Below are positions 55,005 to 64,000 of a stretch of DNA of 64,000 nt, in pieces. The notes under the pieces are model-generated. The model was not told the DNA's origin. It did no database searches and saw only the letters and a list, made by a program, of their open reading frames with translations. Source of the DNA: Isoetes taiwanensis (lineage: Eukaryota; Streptophyta; Lycopodiopsida; Isoetales; Isoetaceae). The position numbers and the translations under genes are program-made. Position 1 is the first letter of the stretch; each line of letters begins with the position of its first letter. The stretch is from the NCBI GenBank assembly GCA_021234155.1, contig JAJEKV010000055.1, positions 1,037,090 through 1,101,089 on the forward strand. The letters are read 5' to 3'.

Positions 55005-56993
55005 GAACGGAAGCATCCCCCCTCAGATCGGGAGCCTGGAAAAGCTTCTAGTTCTGGAATTGGATAATAACAGACTTAATGGCACCATTCCGCCTTCCAT
55101 ATCCAACCTCTCCCTCCTCGCAGAGCTTCTTCTTCCCACCAATCGCCTCTCCGGTAGCATTTCACCGGACTTTGGCCGCCTCGCCAATCTCACAAAATTA
55201 TGGCTCCATTCCAACCAGCTCTCTGGCCCTCTGCCTCTTTCCTTCGAAAATCTAACACGTATCTCAGACCTTACCCTTTCTTACAACTCCTTCTCTGGAA
55301 ATATTTCTTTCATCCAGCGCATGCCTTTGCTGCAGTCCCTCAAACTTAACCGAAACAACTTCTCTGGTCCAATCCCAAATGTTTCCCTTTCCAATCTTAC
55401 AGTTTGCGATTTGGGTTTTAACCAGTTGGGTGGAAACATTCCGGCAAGCTTAACAATGCCCAATCTTCAATTCCTGCTTCTAGGCCACAACCGTCTGCAA
55501 GGCACAATTCCGAACGCCTTTGGAAACCTGTCAAGCCTTTCCAGACTAGACGTATCGCATAACTTTTTAACAGGTTCCACGCGGCACTTGGCTTCTGTGA
55601 AAGAGAAGGATTTTGCCTTTAATTATTTTGAGGATCAGAACAGAGTTTTAGATCTCAATTGTAACACATCTTCTGCTCAGCAGGATGTATGTTTTCCATC
55701 TACAACAGGCGTGGGAGGGGGTTTCGGGATTAATGCAGGAGGTCTGGAGGTCAAATTTGATGGCGAGACGTTTGTAGCAAATAGCACAGAGGTATCAATA
55801 GGGCTGCATCAGATTGGTAAGACATTTTGGGTACTAGAAATTTCTGGATTGGAAGGTATTAATAATTCCAGAGATACCTTAAGAGGAGATAACATAAAAG
55901 CAACAAATCAGGATGCACTATACAAAACTGCTAAATGGTCATCGAATTACCTTGCTTACCATGGCACACGATTGACTAATCAGAACTACACAGTTACCCT
56001 CTATTTTGTAGAAACATTTGCGGCCTCCAGGAATTCTAGATTATTTGATGTGTTTGTTCAAGGGCAGATGGTTAGGCATGATCTGGATATCTGGGTTGAA
56101 AAAAACAGCGGGGTTCCTTACATATTTAATGTAAGTGCATCTGTGACAGATGGAACCATATCAATTGAATTAGTGGGCAATCGTTATAATTATTACTACA
56201 CTGCTGGATCTGGCCCAATAATATCTGCTATTTCTGTTATACCAACAAATTCAAACAATAGATCTTTAAAACGAAAACTTGTTGGCAGTATAACAGGGGG
56301 GCTAGTGGCAATTTTTCTCTTAATTGTTGCAGTTTGTTTAGTTATAATCCGACGCAGGCGATCTTCTAGATCTGATGATGAGTCTCTAACGGAATCTGTC
56401 ATAGCCACTACCAATACTATGGAGAAGATTTCAAGGATTGGACCAACTATTTACACATATGAGCAGCTATGGAATGCTACATATGGTTTTAATGAGAAAC
56501 TATTGCTTGGAAAGGGAGGATTTGGTGCAGTGTACAAGGGCACTCTCCCAGATGGCAGTGTTGTAGCAGTCAAGCAACTGACCAAAAAAGGTAGCAGAGA
56601 TGCCAAGACCTTTAAAAAAGAAATTACCACATTCTAAGCATGCTTCAACACAGAAATCTGGTGGGGATTAATGGGTACTGTTTGGAATCTGAAAATTCTC
56701 TACTGGTTTGTGATTACATGGAGAATGGAAGCCTAGAAAAGGCTCTGTTCGACGGCGGCGGCTCGATTGGGAAACCAGGATGAAGATAGCCATTGATGCT
56801 GCATCTGGACTGCAATACTTGCATGAGGATTCAAAATACCATGTGATTCATTGTGATGTGAAGCCTGCAAATATTTTGCTGGATAAGGATATGAATGCCT
56901 GTGTGGCAGACTTTGGCCTGGCAAGGTTTTTCAAGGATAGAACTTCTAAAACAGTGCAAAACAAGGTTGGCACATTTGGCTACATGGCACCAG

Positions 56994-57099
56994 GTACATC
57001 ACTCATACCATATCTTCCACTTCCTTGCTTAATTTGTTCAGCTACATTTGCATTGTTTTCCCTTGTATTGTATATGTGAGGTGTATAATTCTTTTGTAG
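56994..57099 (+). other. Intron of the receptor kinase gene
   Basis: GTACAT...TTTTGTAG, 106 bp, splits the Glu codon of the APE-like motif (MAP-E-YIYW). Joining restores the conserved kinase sequence exactly. Confidence 0.88.
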
Positions 57100-57516
57100 A
57101 GTATATTTATTGGAACAATTTGTCCGAGAAGGTAGATGTTTACAGCTTTGGTGTAGTTCTGTTGGAGTTACTAAGTGGAAGGCATAATGCAAAGCTTGTT
57201 AACAAAAGTTGGGATGAAGATGGTCAATCATCAAATCCAATGGTGGAGCATGTACAAGAGTTGGTTTATCATGGAGGACCTTATAGCCTTCTTGAGCTCA
57301 TTGACGAAAAGTTATATGATAAGTTTGATAGAGAGGAGGCTCTTGATATGAGCATGGTGGCGCTTCTATGCACACAAAATGACCCTAATGCACGTCCAAG
57401 GATGAGAGATGTGTGGCTCATGTTGAGCAAGACAATTGAAATACCTCCTCTTCCAGATCAACTGAAGATGCCAAAACAAATGCCAAAACAAATGCCTATA
57501 CCAGGAGGCATATCAG

Positions 57517-57578
57517 GTAAAAGAATATCATTTCAGATTTGCATTAAAGCACATGAATAACAAATTTCTATATTGCAG
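57517..57578 (+). other. Last intron of the receptor kinase gene
   Basis: GTAAAAGAAT...ATATTGCAG, 62 bp. Splicing gives GGISG-NYMDSYTSLDAR and a stop at 57616. Reading through instead gives a short tail ending at 57560. Confidence 0.7.
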
Positions 57579-58292
57579 GGAATTACATGGATTCATACAC
57601 TAGTTTGGATGCAAGGTAGCATTCCCAAGAGAATAGACGATGTCGGCATACTTATTACTGCTAAGGTTTTTCCCTCGAAAACCCTTCGGGGACGGGGTTT
57701 TTTAATCCTGACAGTAATACGCTTGCTGCTCTCTTTTTGTTTGGGTCCCATATCCGTGGACGATAAAAAATCTATTCTATTCTATTCTATTCTATTCTAT
57801 TCTATTCTATTCTATTCTATTCTAATTTGTCCTAGTACTAAAATTGTCACAATCTACTCTATATTTTACAAATAATTTATCGTGGTGTCCATGTTTCTCT
57901 TTATAATGCAAAAGACATCCTTAAACACACGGGATTTCAATGTACATTTTGTCTTGTGTTTTGATGGCATTTTCCTCCAAGTTGTGCTAAAGATTTCTCA
58001 TAAGACTCATCTAGATTTGCCAAGCTTTCTTCAACGTTATGTAGAAATCCCTCAGATCCTTGGAATTCCCCAAGATTCCATCTAAGATTCTCAAAGATTC
58101 ACTAAGTTTCTTTCAAGATTATCGCGATCCTCTTCGTTTCTCCAAGATCTTATTGGATTCCATAATTATTCTTTGAAATTCTCTTAGATACTCTCAACAT
58201 TCCTTGACTTTGTGCATGGGGCCATTCTTTTGAAAACTTTCGACGATCCAGTGTCTTGCTCTACCTAGTGTTCAAAGTCCCTTAAGATTTTT
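57543..58292 (+). repeat. Duplicated segment, original copy (kinase 3' end and beyond)
   Basis: It matches 62527-63180 from the end of the last intron through the last exon, the LINE remnant, and the AT-rich sequence up to TTCAAAGTCCCTTAA. The second half consists of degenerate AAGATTC-type units that resemble the reverse complement of the GGAATCTT arrays at 16-17.6 kb. Confidence 0.85.
57651..57830 (+). mobile_element. LINE 3'-end fragment with (TTCTA)n tail
   Basis: It begins exactly at the outer stem CTTATTACTG (57651-57660). CCC-TTCG-GGG and CAGTAATA (57712-57719) follow, then GGGTCCCATATC, GGACGATAAAAAA and about 11 TTCTA units. It is 33 bp past the receptor kinase stop codon, so it would be in that gene's 3' UTR. 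It is either a severe 5' truncation or a SINE using the LINE's 3' end. Confidence 0.82.
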
Positions 58293-58621
58293 TTAAGTTC
58301 CATCAATGTGAATGGATTCCTCAATATTCAGTGAAGATTCTTCGAGATCTCTTAGTTTTTATAAAGATTCTCCAGGTTCCCTCCTCAAATTCCTTAGAAA
58401 AGGCCATAGGGTTCCTTTATATTCTATCAGGTTTTCTACAAACTCCCTAAGGCCAATGTTCCACTACAACAGGATGATGCCAAACCACTACACTTTGAAA
58501 AGCTCTCGATGAGTCGAGCCCAATAATAAAAGTTTTAGTTAGTTTTGACACATTTATTGCAAGTTGCAAGTGTTTGTGAAGTAGTTTATAAAAGAGCGCA
58601 TTCAATGTAATTTTACTTACC
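58293..58621. other. No recognised gene; AAGATTC-type degenerate repeats
   Basis: Continuation of the low-complexity segment up to about 58480, then the 5' flank or 5' UTR of the LINE. Confidence 0.4.
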
Positions 58622-58906
58622 ATGGTGGATCCCGAGGTATGTAGGAGACTTCCACAGATTGAAGAGTTGCAGCAGAAAGAGGAAGAGTGGCAACAGGTTG
58701 TTTCTAGGAGGCGAGCTCAGGTGAGAGCTCCTCAAGAGGGTCATTTAGCCCATTTGCAGCCCACTGTGCAGGCCCCTCCTCAAGTGGATCGAATGGTGAT
58801 TGATCAGGTAGTCCAGAACTTTGCTTCCTGGGCTGATCGTGCTGAGGCATGTGAGGCTTTGCAAGGGGATCCTGGCCCCTTGGTGCACAAAGACCCACAT
58901 GGATAA
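58622..58906 (+). pseudogene. LINE first frame (ORF1-like remnant)
   Basis: 94 codons, hydrophilic and Gln/Glu-rich (RRLPQIEELQQKEEEWQQV). It contains no RRM or zinc knuckle, so it is shorter than a normal plant L1 ORF1. It overlaps the start of the endonuclease frame. Confidence 0.5.
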
Positions 58907-59775
58907 GAAAATTCTATCTTGGAATGTGAGAGGCATCAAATCCTCTCCGAATAAGCGAGCAAGTCTCGCCATGGCTGTGAAGAATCTTAATCCAGATATC
59001 TTGTGTGTGCAGGAGCATAAATGTGCTAGGGGCAATATTAACAACCTAATGAATATCTTGGGTAATCAGTATGTGGCTGCAGCTGCTACAACGGGCACGG
59101 CTAGGGGAGGTACTTTGATTTGTTGAAAAATGAGTGTACATGTAACATTTTCAGCCACAGATAGCCAGGGCCAGTGGGCAGTGATTAAATGGAAGGAGGG
59201 CCAGTCTGAGTGGGGCTTAGTAAATGTCTATGCACCAACTGGGGCCACTTAGAGAGGTTGTTTATGGACACAACTGCGAAATAAGATCCAGTCCTTTGGT
59301 ATGGGTTCTACATGGTTTGTCCTGGGTGACTTTAACATGGTGGAGCTCCCAGAGGACCGGCATGGTATCAGATATTGTGCAAGGTTTTGAGCGTGACCAA
59401 TGGCTTAGGCTTGTGCGGGAGTGGGGTTTGACAGAGCTTCCCGGGGATCGGAATTTTACTTGGTGCAATAATTGGCTGGGGCATGGTAGGGCATACTCTA
59501 GGCTAGATAGAGTTTATGGCACTCCAGCAGTCTTGGATTATGCTCCAGCCTTCACTAGGGTGAATGTTCTGGCCACCTCTGTCTCTGATCACACTCTCCA
59601 GCTCATTCAGCGGCTTCATGACCACCCATCGCGGCCTCTCAGGACGGTTTTTAAGCTTAACACAAGCTTTCTTCAGGATCCAAAGTTCACAGCCGGCTGT
59701 AAGCTCATTTGGAAGCAGATATTCAGTCAGGACAGTGGAATGAGTGCAATGGTTACAGCATTGGCTAGGGTAAAA
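58900..59775 (+). pseudogene. LINE endonuclease domain
   Basis: MDKKILSWNVRGIKSSPNKR with the Asn of the WNVRG motif, ILCVQEHK with the catalytic Glu, WFVLGDFNMVELPEDR with the Asp/Asn pair (GDFN), RNFTWCNN, YSRLDRV and SDHTLQLI (the SDH catalytic end) appear in order. Stops at about 59124, 59250 and 59386 and frame changes break it. In an active LINE this APE-type endonuclease nicks the target. Confidence 0.88.
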
Positions 59776-60060
59776 TAGTTTGCGAAAGAATGGGGGCGGC
59801 AAAAGGCTTTGGCTCAGCGTCGCAGGTTGGATGCCTTATATGCGGAACTGGAGTCTCTTAGAGGGCGTGTCTCTGATGGCTTGCGTGAGCAGCAGGTGCT
59901 TCGTCAGATCGAGGTTGAGGAGGAGGCCAAGGTATCGCAGGCCAGGGTCAAAGCGGGTTTGACGTGGCTGAAGCAGTCTTACACTTGCTCTAAGGTCTTT
60001 TTCCGAGCAGCCCGCTAGAAGAAGTATGCAGCAGCCATGGCTGACATAGTTACACCCCAA

Positions 60061-60655
60061 GGAGTTTTTTTTTTTTTTTTTTGAAGAACATGTTTTACTT
60101 CATATTATACACTCAAAATATTACAAAGTACTTCCAGAAGTAAGAAATATCCCTGAAGCATCAATCACTTTTAGATGATCACTCCATATTGGAATTTTTA
60201 TACTATAAGGCCAATTGGAGATCTGAAAGCAATTATACAACTTCTTACGAATTTCTTGAAGCACCACCTGAGAAGAAATACGCTGATCATAAAAGACCTT
60301 TCTTCGCCTTCGCTTCCATACACTCCATATTAGCCAAGACTTTGCCATGTGAAATGCAATCCTTTTAGAAGCAGTCCACTGAGTTGGATAAATACCCAAA
60401 AGAAAGTGCTGACTATCCAAAGATACTCCAAAAAGAGAATGCAGCCAGGACCTAAGACTACTCAGCTCTGCACACAAATATAAACAGTGCTCCAAAGTTT
60501 CAATGCATCCCAAGGAGTGTTGTTGCAGCAACCAGATGCTATCAAGGCCTTTGTAGCAGCGCACTATGAAAGGGTTTTCAAGGAGAGCCCGCTTCCCTCT
60601 CGAGTGTTTTTCGTGAGCTGGTGGCCGCCAAGGTAACGCCAAAGAATCTCACCCT
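60061..60655 (-). mobile_element. 5'-truncated LINE fragment inserted antisense in the LINE
   Basis: A T run at 60065-60082 is the poly(A) tail read from the plus strand. The minus-strand frame 60642-60121 encodes the zf-RVT domain: LGCIETLEHCLYLCAELSSL, WLHSLFGVSLDSQHFLLGIY, MAKSWLIWSVWKRRRRKVF. This aligns with TIEHCFVLCTEVGAAWSWVR...LLGVFPSRWAV and LLWLIWKRWRAKVF of the surrounding LINE (61980-62190). It belongs to the same family but is clearly diverged, so it is not a local inversion. Confidence 0.88.
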
Positions 60656-60695
60656 TCAAAGACAGAGCTTAGAGGAGCCGCTGATGTAAGGTGAG

Positions 60696-61545
60696 TTGGG
60701 GGGACGATGTCACCTGCTGGCTCGGAATAAGTGTCTTGGGTTGGACGGAATACCATTGGAGGTTTTTCAGCAGTACTGGGAGTGGGTGGGGAACTCGGTG
60801 GTGCAAGGATATGTGGATCTTTTGGGGAATAACTCGATGCATCCTCTACTGAATACAGGTTGTATTTCACTTATACCCAAATGTAAGCATCCTAAAACCA
60901 TCAATGACTGGAGGCCTATTACTCTGTTGTCTGTAGTGTATAAAATCATTGCTAAGGCTTTGGCTAAGAGGCTTAAGCCAGTACTATTTCACGCCATTAG
61001 CGCAGAGCAGTTTGGTTTTCTCCCTCGGCAGAATATTCTTCAAGTTGTAGCTGCTGCTTTTGAGGGAGTGCATTGGGCTCGTAGGATGAGGCAGCCCCTT
61101 GTTTTTCTTAAGCTGGATTTTGCCAAGGCTTATGATGCGATGTCACCGGCGGTTCTTGGCGGATATGATGCAGGCCTTTGGGTGTGGATCTAGTTTCAGG
61201 GAAACGGTTATGAAGTCGCGATGCGGTTCCGCTAGGGCGGCGGTGTGGTGTCAGGGTGAGACCTCTTCAATCTTTTCTGTGGGCCGAGGCATTAGGCAGG
61301 GATGTCCCTTGGCCCCATTTCTGTTCACTATAGTGGCAGAAGCTCTCTCGCGGCTTTTTCAGGTCGCAGTTGCTGACAATGTGGTGCAAGGTCTCCACAT
61401 AAATGATGGGTCGCAAATGTGTTTTGCGAATCAATTTCTATGGATGATACATTCCTCTTTCTTCATGCAAATGAGTCCAATCTCCAGGCAGCCAAGAATA
61501 TTTTGGATGCCTTTTCTTTAGCTTCGGGATGCTTGCTTAACTGAT
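60696..61545 (+). pseudogene. LINE reverse transcriptase domain
   Basis: NKCLGLDGIPLEVFQQYWEW, CISLIPKCKHPKTINDWRPI, LLSVVYKIIAKALAKRLK, EQFGFLPRQNI, then motif A LVFLKLDFAKAYDAM (catalytic Asp codon 61116-61118), motif B GIRQGCPLAPFLFTIVAEAL and motif C SMDDTFLFLHANESN (Asp-Asp codons 61443-61448). Frame changes at about 61150-61200 and 61430-61440. The catalytic residues are kept. Confidence 0.9.
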
Positions 61546-61774
61546 CCAAGTGCTCGGCCATGTGGGTAGTGGAGGAACCTCCTCCTGCGTGGTTGAGTCA
61601 GTTTCCCTGGGCTCTTACACCGCCACACACAGCTGCCAAACTTGGGCCAGAATTGCTAATGCTATTCCATTGCAGTTGTCTTCTTAAGTCAATCGCGTTT
61701 GGAAGTCGCATAGTGGACTTGATGCAGCTCAGTTTGTAGCATCGGCTTATGGGCTTCTAGCGCTTCAGGACACG

Positions 61775-62344
61775 TTGCCGCCTTCGGATAAGTGGTCGCT
61801 TAAGCTTCTAGGGAGTAAATGGCCCGCCATGTGGAAGTGGGCGTGGAATACATTGCCTCCTCCTAAAATCCGTACCCTTTTGTGGCAGATCTTGCACCGT
61901 AGACTTAGGGTGAATGTCCGAGTCCACAGGTTCAAGCCTCAGGTAGCGAAAACATGCCCTTTATGTGGGAGGCGACGAGAGACCATTGAGCACTGCTTTG
62001 TCCTATGCACAGAGGTAGGGGCAGCTTGGTCCTGGGTGAGAGCCCTCTTTGGGTCTTCACTGTGCAGTCAGAAGATTCTCTTGGGAGTCTTTCCTAGCCG
62101 TTGGGCAGTGGCCAAGCGGCAGGCATTTCATTTATGCAGAGCTTGGCTTCTGTGGCTGATTTGGAAAAGATGGAGGGCGAAAGTCTTTCAGAATGCAGTG
62201 CTTAGCCCTTTTCGGTTGGTTCCGATCTTGAGGCATAAGTTGTGGCAGGCTTACCAAGTCTCAAGCTTGTTTGGCACAGTTAAGCGGGAAATTTGGTCGA
62301 CATTCCTACAGATTGTGGATCATGATGGGCACTTCATTTCTTAG
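61775..62344 (+). pseudogene. LINE C-terminal zf-RVT domain
   Basis: Open frame of 189 codons. WPAMWKWAWNTLPPPKIRTL and LWQILHRRLRV lead to KTCPLCGRRRETIEHCFVLC, the CPxCxxxxET.EH..xxC zinc motif of plant LINE proteins. WLLWLIWKRWRAKVF follows. It is in a different frame from the reverse transcriptase but continuous in order. Confidence 0.88.
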
Positions 62345-62526
62345 CACCACACTTATCACTGTACTTGATCGCATTCTAGTGGTTTAATATAGTCTTATAT
62401 TCTTCAAAAAAAAAGAAAAAAAAAACGTTACCACTAGAGGTGTACCTTGATAGACCATAAATGGTTCATTTGTATGGTTTAAAATTTTTTTTGTATAGTT
62501 CATGTATAGACCATGTACGGTTCTTT

Positions 62527-63180
62527 TATATTAAAGCAAATGAATAACAAATTTTTATATTCCAGGGAATTACATAGATTCACACTAGTTTAGATGCAAG
62601 GCAACACTTCCAAAAGAATAGAGGATGGGGTTTTTCAACTTGGACAGTAATAAGTCTAATGCGCTCATTGGGTCCCATAGGCTGATTGGTCTTCGTGGAC
62701 TATAAAGATCATTCTATTCTATTCTATTCTAATCTAATCTAATTTGTCCTACTACTAAAGATGTCACAATCTACTCTATATTTTACAAGTAATTTACGTG
62801 GTGGCCATCTTTCTCTTTACAATGCAAAAGACATCCTTAAATACATGGGATTTCAACGTACATTTGTGTCTTGTGTTTTGATGACATTTTCCTCCAAGTT
62901 ATGCTAAAGATTCTCACAAGACTCCTCTAGATTTGCCAAGATTCCTTCAACATTATGTGGAAATGCCCTCGACATCCTTGTAATTCCCCAAGATTTTATA
63001 TAAGATTCGCAAAGATTCCCTTAGATTCTCTCAAGATTATCAGATTCCTCTTCATTTCTCCAAGATCTCATTGGATTCCATCATTATTCTTTGAAATTCC
63101 CTTAGATACTCTCAACATTCCTTGACTTTGTGCATGGGACCAATTTTTGAAGGCTTCCCGGTGTTCAAAGTCCCTTAACA
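62527..63180 (+). repeat. Duplicated segment, second copy
   Basis: It matches 57543-58292. It starts in the last kinase intron (AAGCAAATGAATAACAAATT), keeps the acceptor as TTCCAG and has the last exon as GGAATTACATAGATT, so the copy has an early stop. It keeps a shortened LINE remnant (GGGGTTTTTCAACTTGGAC, CAGTAATAAG) with a shorter (TTCTA) tail. The duplication therefore happened after that LINE fragment inserted. The LINE at 58.6-62.4 kb lies between the two copies. Confidence 0.85.
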
Positions 63181-63579
63181 CTAGAGTTGTCTTAACATAG
63201 ATCCAGATGGGTTAATCTGCATTACTTTTTTTAAATTCTACCTAGCATGTTAGGTAAAGAATTTGAGTGAACGCTTGCATTATCATATTCCTTAGTAGTG
63301 CACATGTAAGATAAAATAGATCAAAAATTCAAAAGATTTGGACATTGTCAAATACAAGCATTATAACTAATGGGGGTAGGTAAAATTTTCAACGTGATTG
63401 ATATTTCATCAGTCATCATGCATATATGCTTTTTCCTCAATTTTTTTATTCATAGATTTTGTAATTGTGTGATGTTAACTAGCTAAGCCAAAAAACCTAA
63501 CTCCAGACCAATGTGTAATTATGAAGTATTAGGATGTCAAAATTTTTAATAGGCCCATTTGGGTTCATGGAAGGTTGGT
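63181..63579. other. No recognised feature
   Basis: AT-rich sequence with no open frame or repeat I can support. Confidence 0.4.
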
Positions 63580-63775
63580 TTTTGGGTTGCCCGTGGGGGG
63601 CAAGCCCTTGTCCATGCGAGGTTATGGCATATTCCAGGTATATGTCAGTATATACCAGGAATATGCCAATGACTGCTCCAAACTTAGTATGGGGTGTAAA
63701 CTGGCGGTGGTCGTTATTGTTGGGCAGCCACTTTGGAAACCGGCTAACCGGTTGTCACATCCATTCCGGTGCCCA
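63580..63775 (+). repeat. Dispersed repeat, copy 2
   Basis: Same sequence as the reverse complement of 9797-9990. The open frames here (63534-63788, 63575-63850) are a by-product of the repeat, because the other copy is not open in the matching frames throughout. Confidence 0.75.
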
Positions 63776-64000
63776 ATCTCAAAAATAAGCTTGGAGATTA
63801 TCGCAGTTGCAATAGAAGGGTTTAGAAGGAATCGGCGTGGTTTAGGGTAGCATCATCATCAGTTGAGAGCCGCTTGAGGCCAGTTTTGATCAAATATTTT
63901 TGAGGTGAGTTTTAATCTTCAGTGTTGCTTGCAACCTTATGTCATCTGTATCTGACTTATTCTTATGTTGTAGATGCCAAGAACAGAAGAGAAAATGCTG
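63776..64000. other. No recognised feature
   Basis: Short right edge of the window. A plus-strand reading continues to the end (ATGCCAAGAACAGAAGAG at about 63974), which could be the start of an exon running out of the window. Confidence 0.3.

Larger units (their letters stand above)
51887..57618 (+). pseudogene. LRR-malectin receptor-like kinase, split by a CACTA element
   Basis: ATG 51887 starts a signal peptide (MASILILLTCLSVAKA), an LRR cap (SSPCNWSGVKC) and about ten leucine-rich repeats (IPDSIGNLYALTRLELWNNR type). The CACTA element occupies 52244-55004; without it and one GAAC the frame runs exactly from TNQLN to GSIPPQIGSLEK. A malectin domain (from FGINAGGLEVKFDG, about 55725-56240), a membrane segment (GLVAIFLLIVAVCLVII, about 56300) and a kinase follow. 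The kinase has [35 protein letters not shown] and GYMAPEY. HRD is HCD, a non-RD kinase. Introns: 56994-57099 and 57517-57578; the stop is at 57616-57618 after YMDSYTSLDAR. Two frameshifts (about 56622-56635 and 56750-56762) disable the kinase. The family perceives ligands at the cell surface and resembles LRR-VIII types. Confidence 0.93.
58622..62425 (+). mobile_element. L1-like LINE, nearly full length, degenerate
   Basis: It has a short first frame (58622-58906), an endonuclease, a reverse transcriptase, a C-terminal Cys-rich zf-RVT domain and a poly(A)-rich 3' end (62407-62425), the plant L1 layout. A LINE fragment of another copy lies antisense inside it at 60061-60655. Stops and frame changes interrupt both main domains. 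I found no convincing target duplication; ACCACTA near 58488 and near 62432 is too short to count. Confidence 0.9.

Noticed and set aside
63534-63850. Two open frames near the right edge as genes
   Set aside because: They lie in the dispersed repeat that also occurs inverted at 9797-9990.

Overview
The window looks like a repeat-rich stretch of a plant nuclear genome. The host-gene remnants are plant types: an LRR-malectin receptor kinase, a CIPK/SnRK3-like kinase, a PPR protein, a plant P450, a CGFS glutaredoxin, an EHD-type GTPase and HSP70. All the large coding blocks belong to transposable elements. The LINE reverse transcriptases and the extreme nesting suggest a large-genome seed-free plant such as a fern; that placement is inference. 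I see no intact, uninterrupted protein-coding gene, no true tRNA or rRNA gene and no CRISPR array.

Layout. 0.8-8.1 kb is a Ty1/copia LTR retrotransposon with target duplication TTTAG. A 5'-truncated LINE sits in its 3' LTR, and the element itself sits in an exon of an unidentified minus-strand gene. 11.3-13.3 kb is a second LINE, followed by an antisense HSP70 fragment. 14.6-17.7 kb holds a TATA-palindrome array and three copies of a tRNA-headed SINE-like unit with TTCTAGAA arrays. 18.9-23.2 kb carries glutaredoxin and PPR pseudogenes. 27.5-27.9 kb is an intron-bearing EHD fragment.

The core is a four-level nest between 28.6 and 46.1 kb. A minus-strand CIPK-like coding exon is split by a 17.1 kb LTR element (223-bp LTRs, target duplication GCTTC). 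That element is split by an 11.1 kb DNA element (25-bp perfect terminal inverted repeats, flanking TTTG). The inner element contains a GC-rich segment with at least 15 dispersed hairpins and a tandem array. Removing the inner element leaves a normal-sized LTR element of about 5.9 kb, and removing the outer one restores the kinase reading frame.

The right part holds a P450 pseudogene (46.4-47.3 kb), a truncated Helitron (48.9-50.7 kb), a 419-bp MITE, and an LRR-malectin receptor kinase gene (51.9-57.6 kb). The kinase gene is interrupted by a 2.76 kb CACTA element and carries two frameshifts. An L1-like LINE (58.6-62.4 kb) contains an antisense LINE fragment. A duplicate of the kinase gene's 3' end lies at 62.5-63.2 kb.

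The best leads for new biology are three. First, the LINE 3' end has a structured RNA whose outer stem covaries and whose loop switches from UUCG to GAAA between copies. Second, the 11.1 kb TIR element is of uncertain superfamily. Third, the covarying hairpin family lies inside it.
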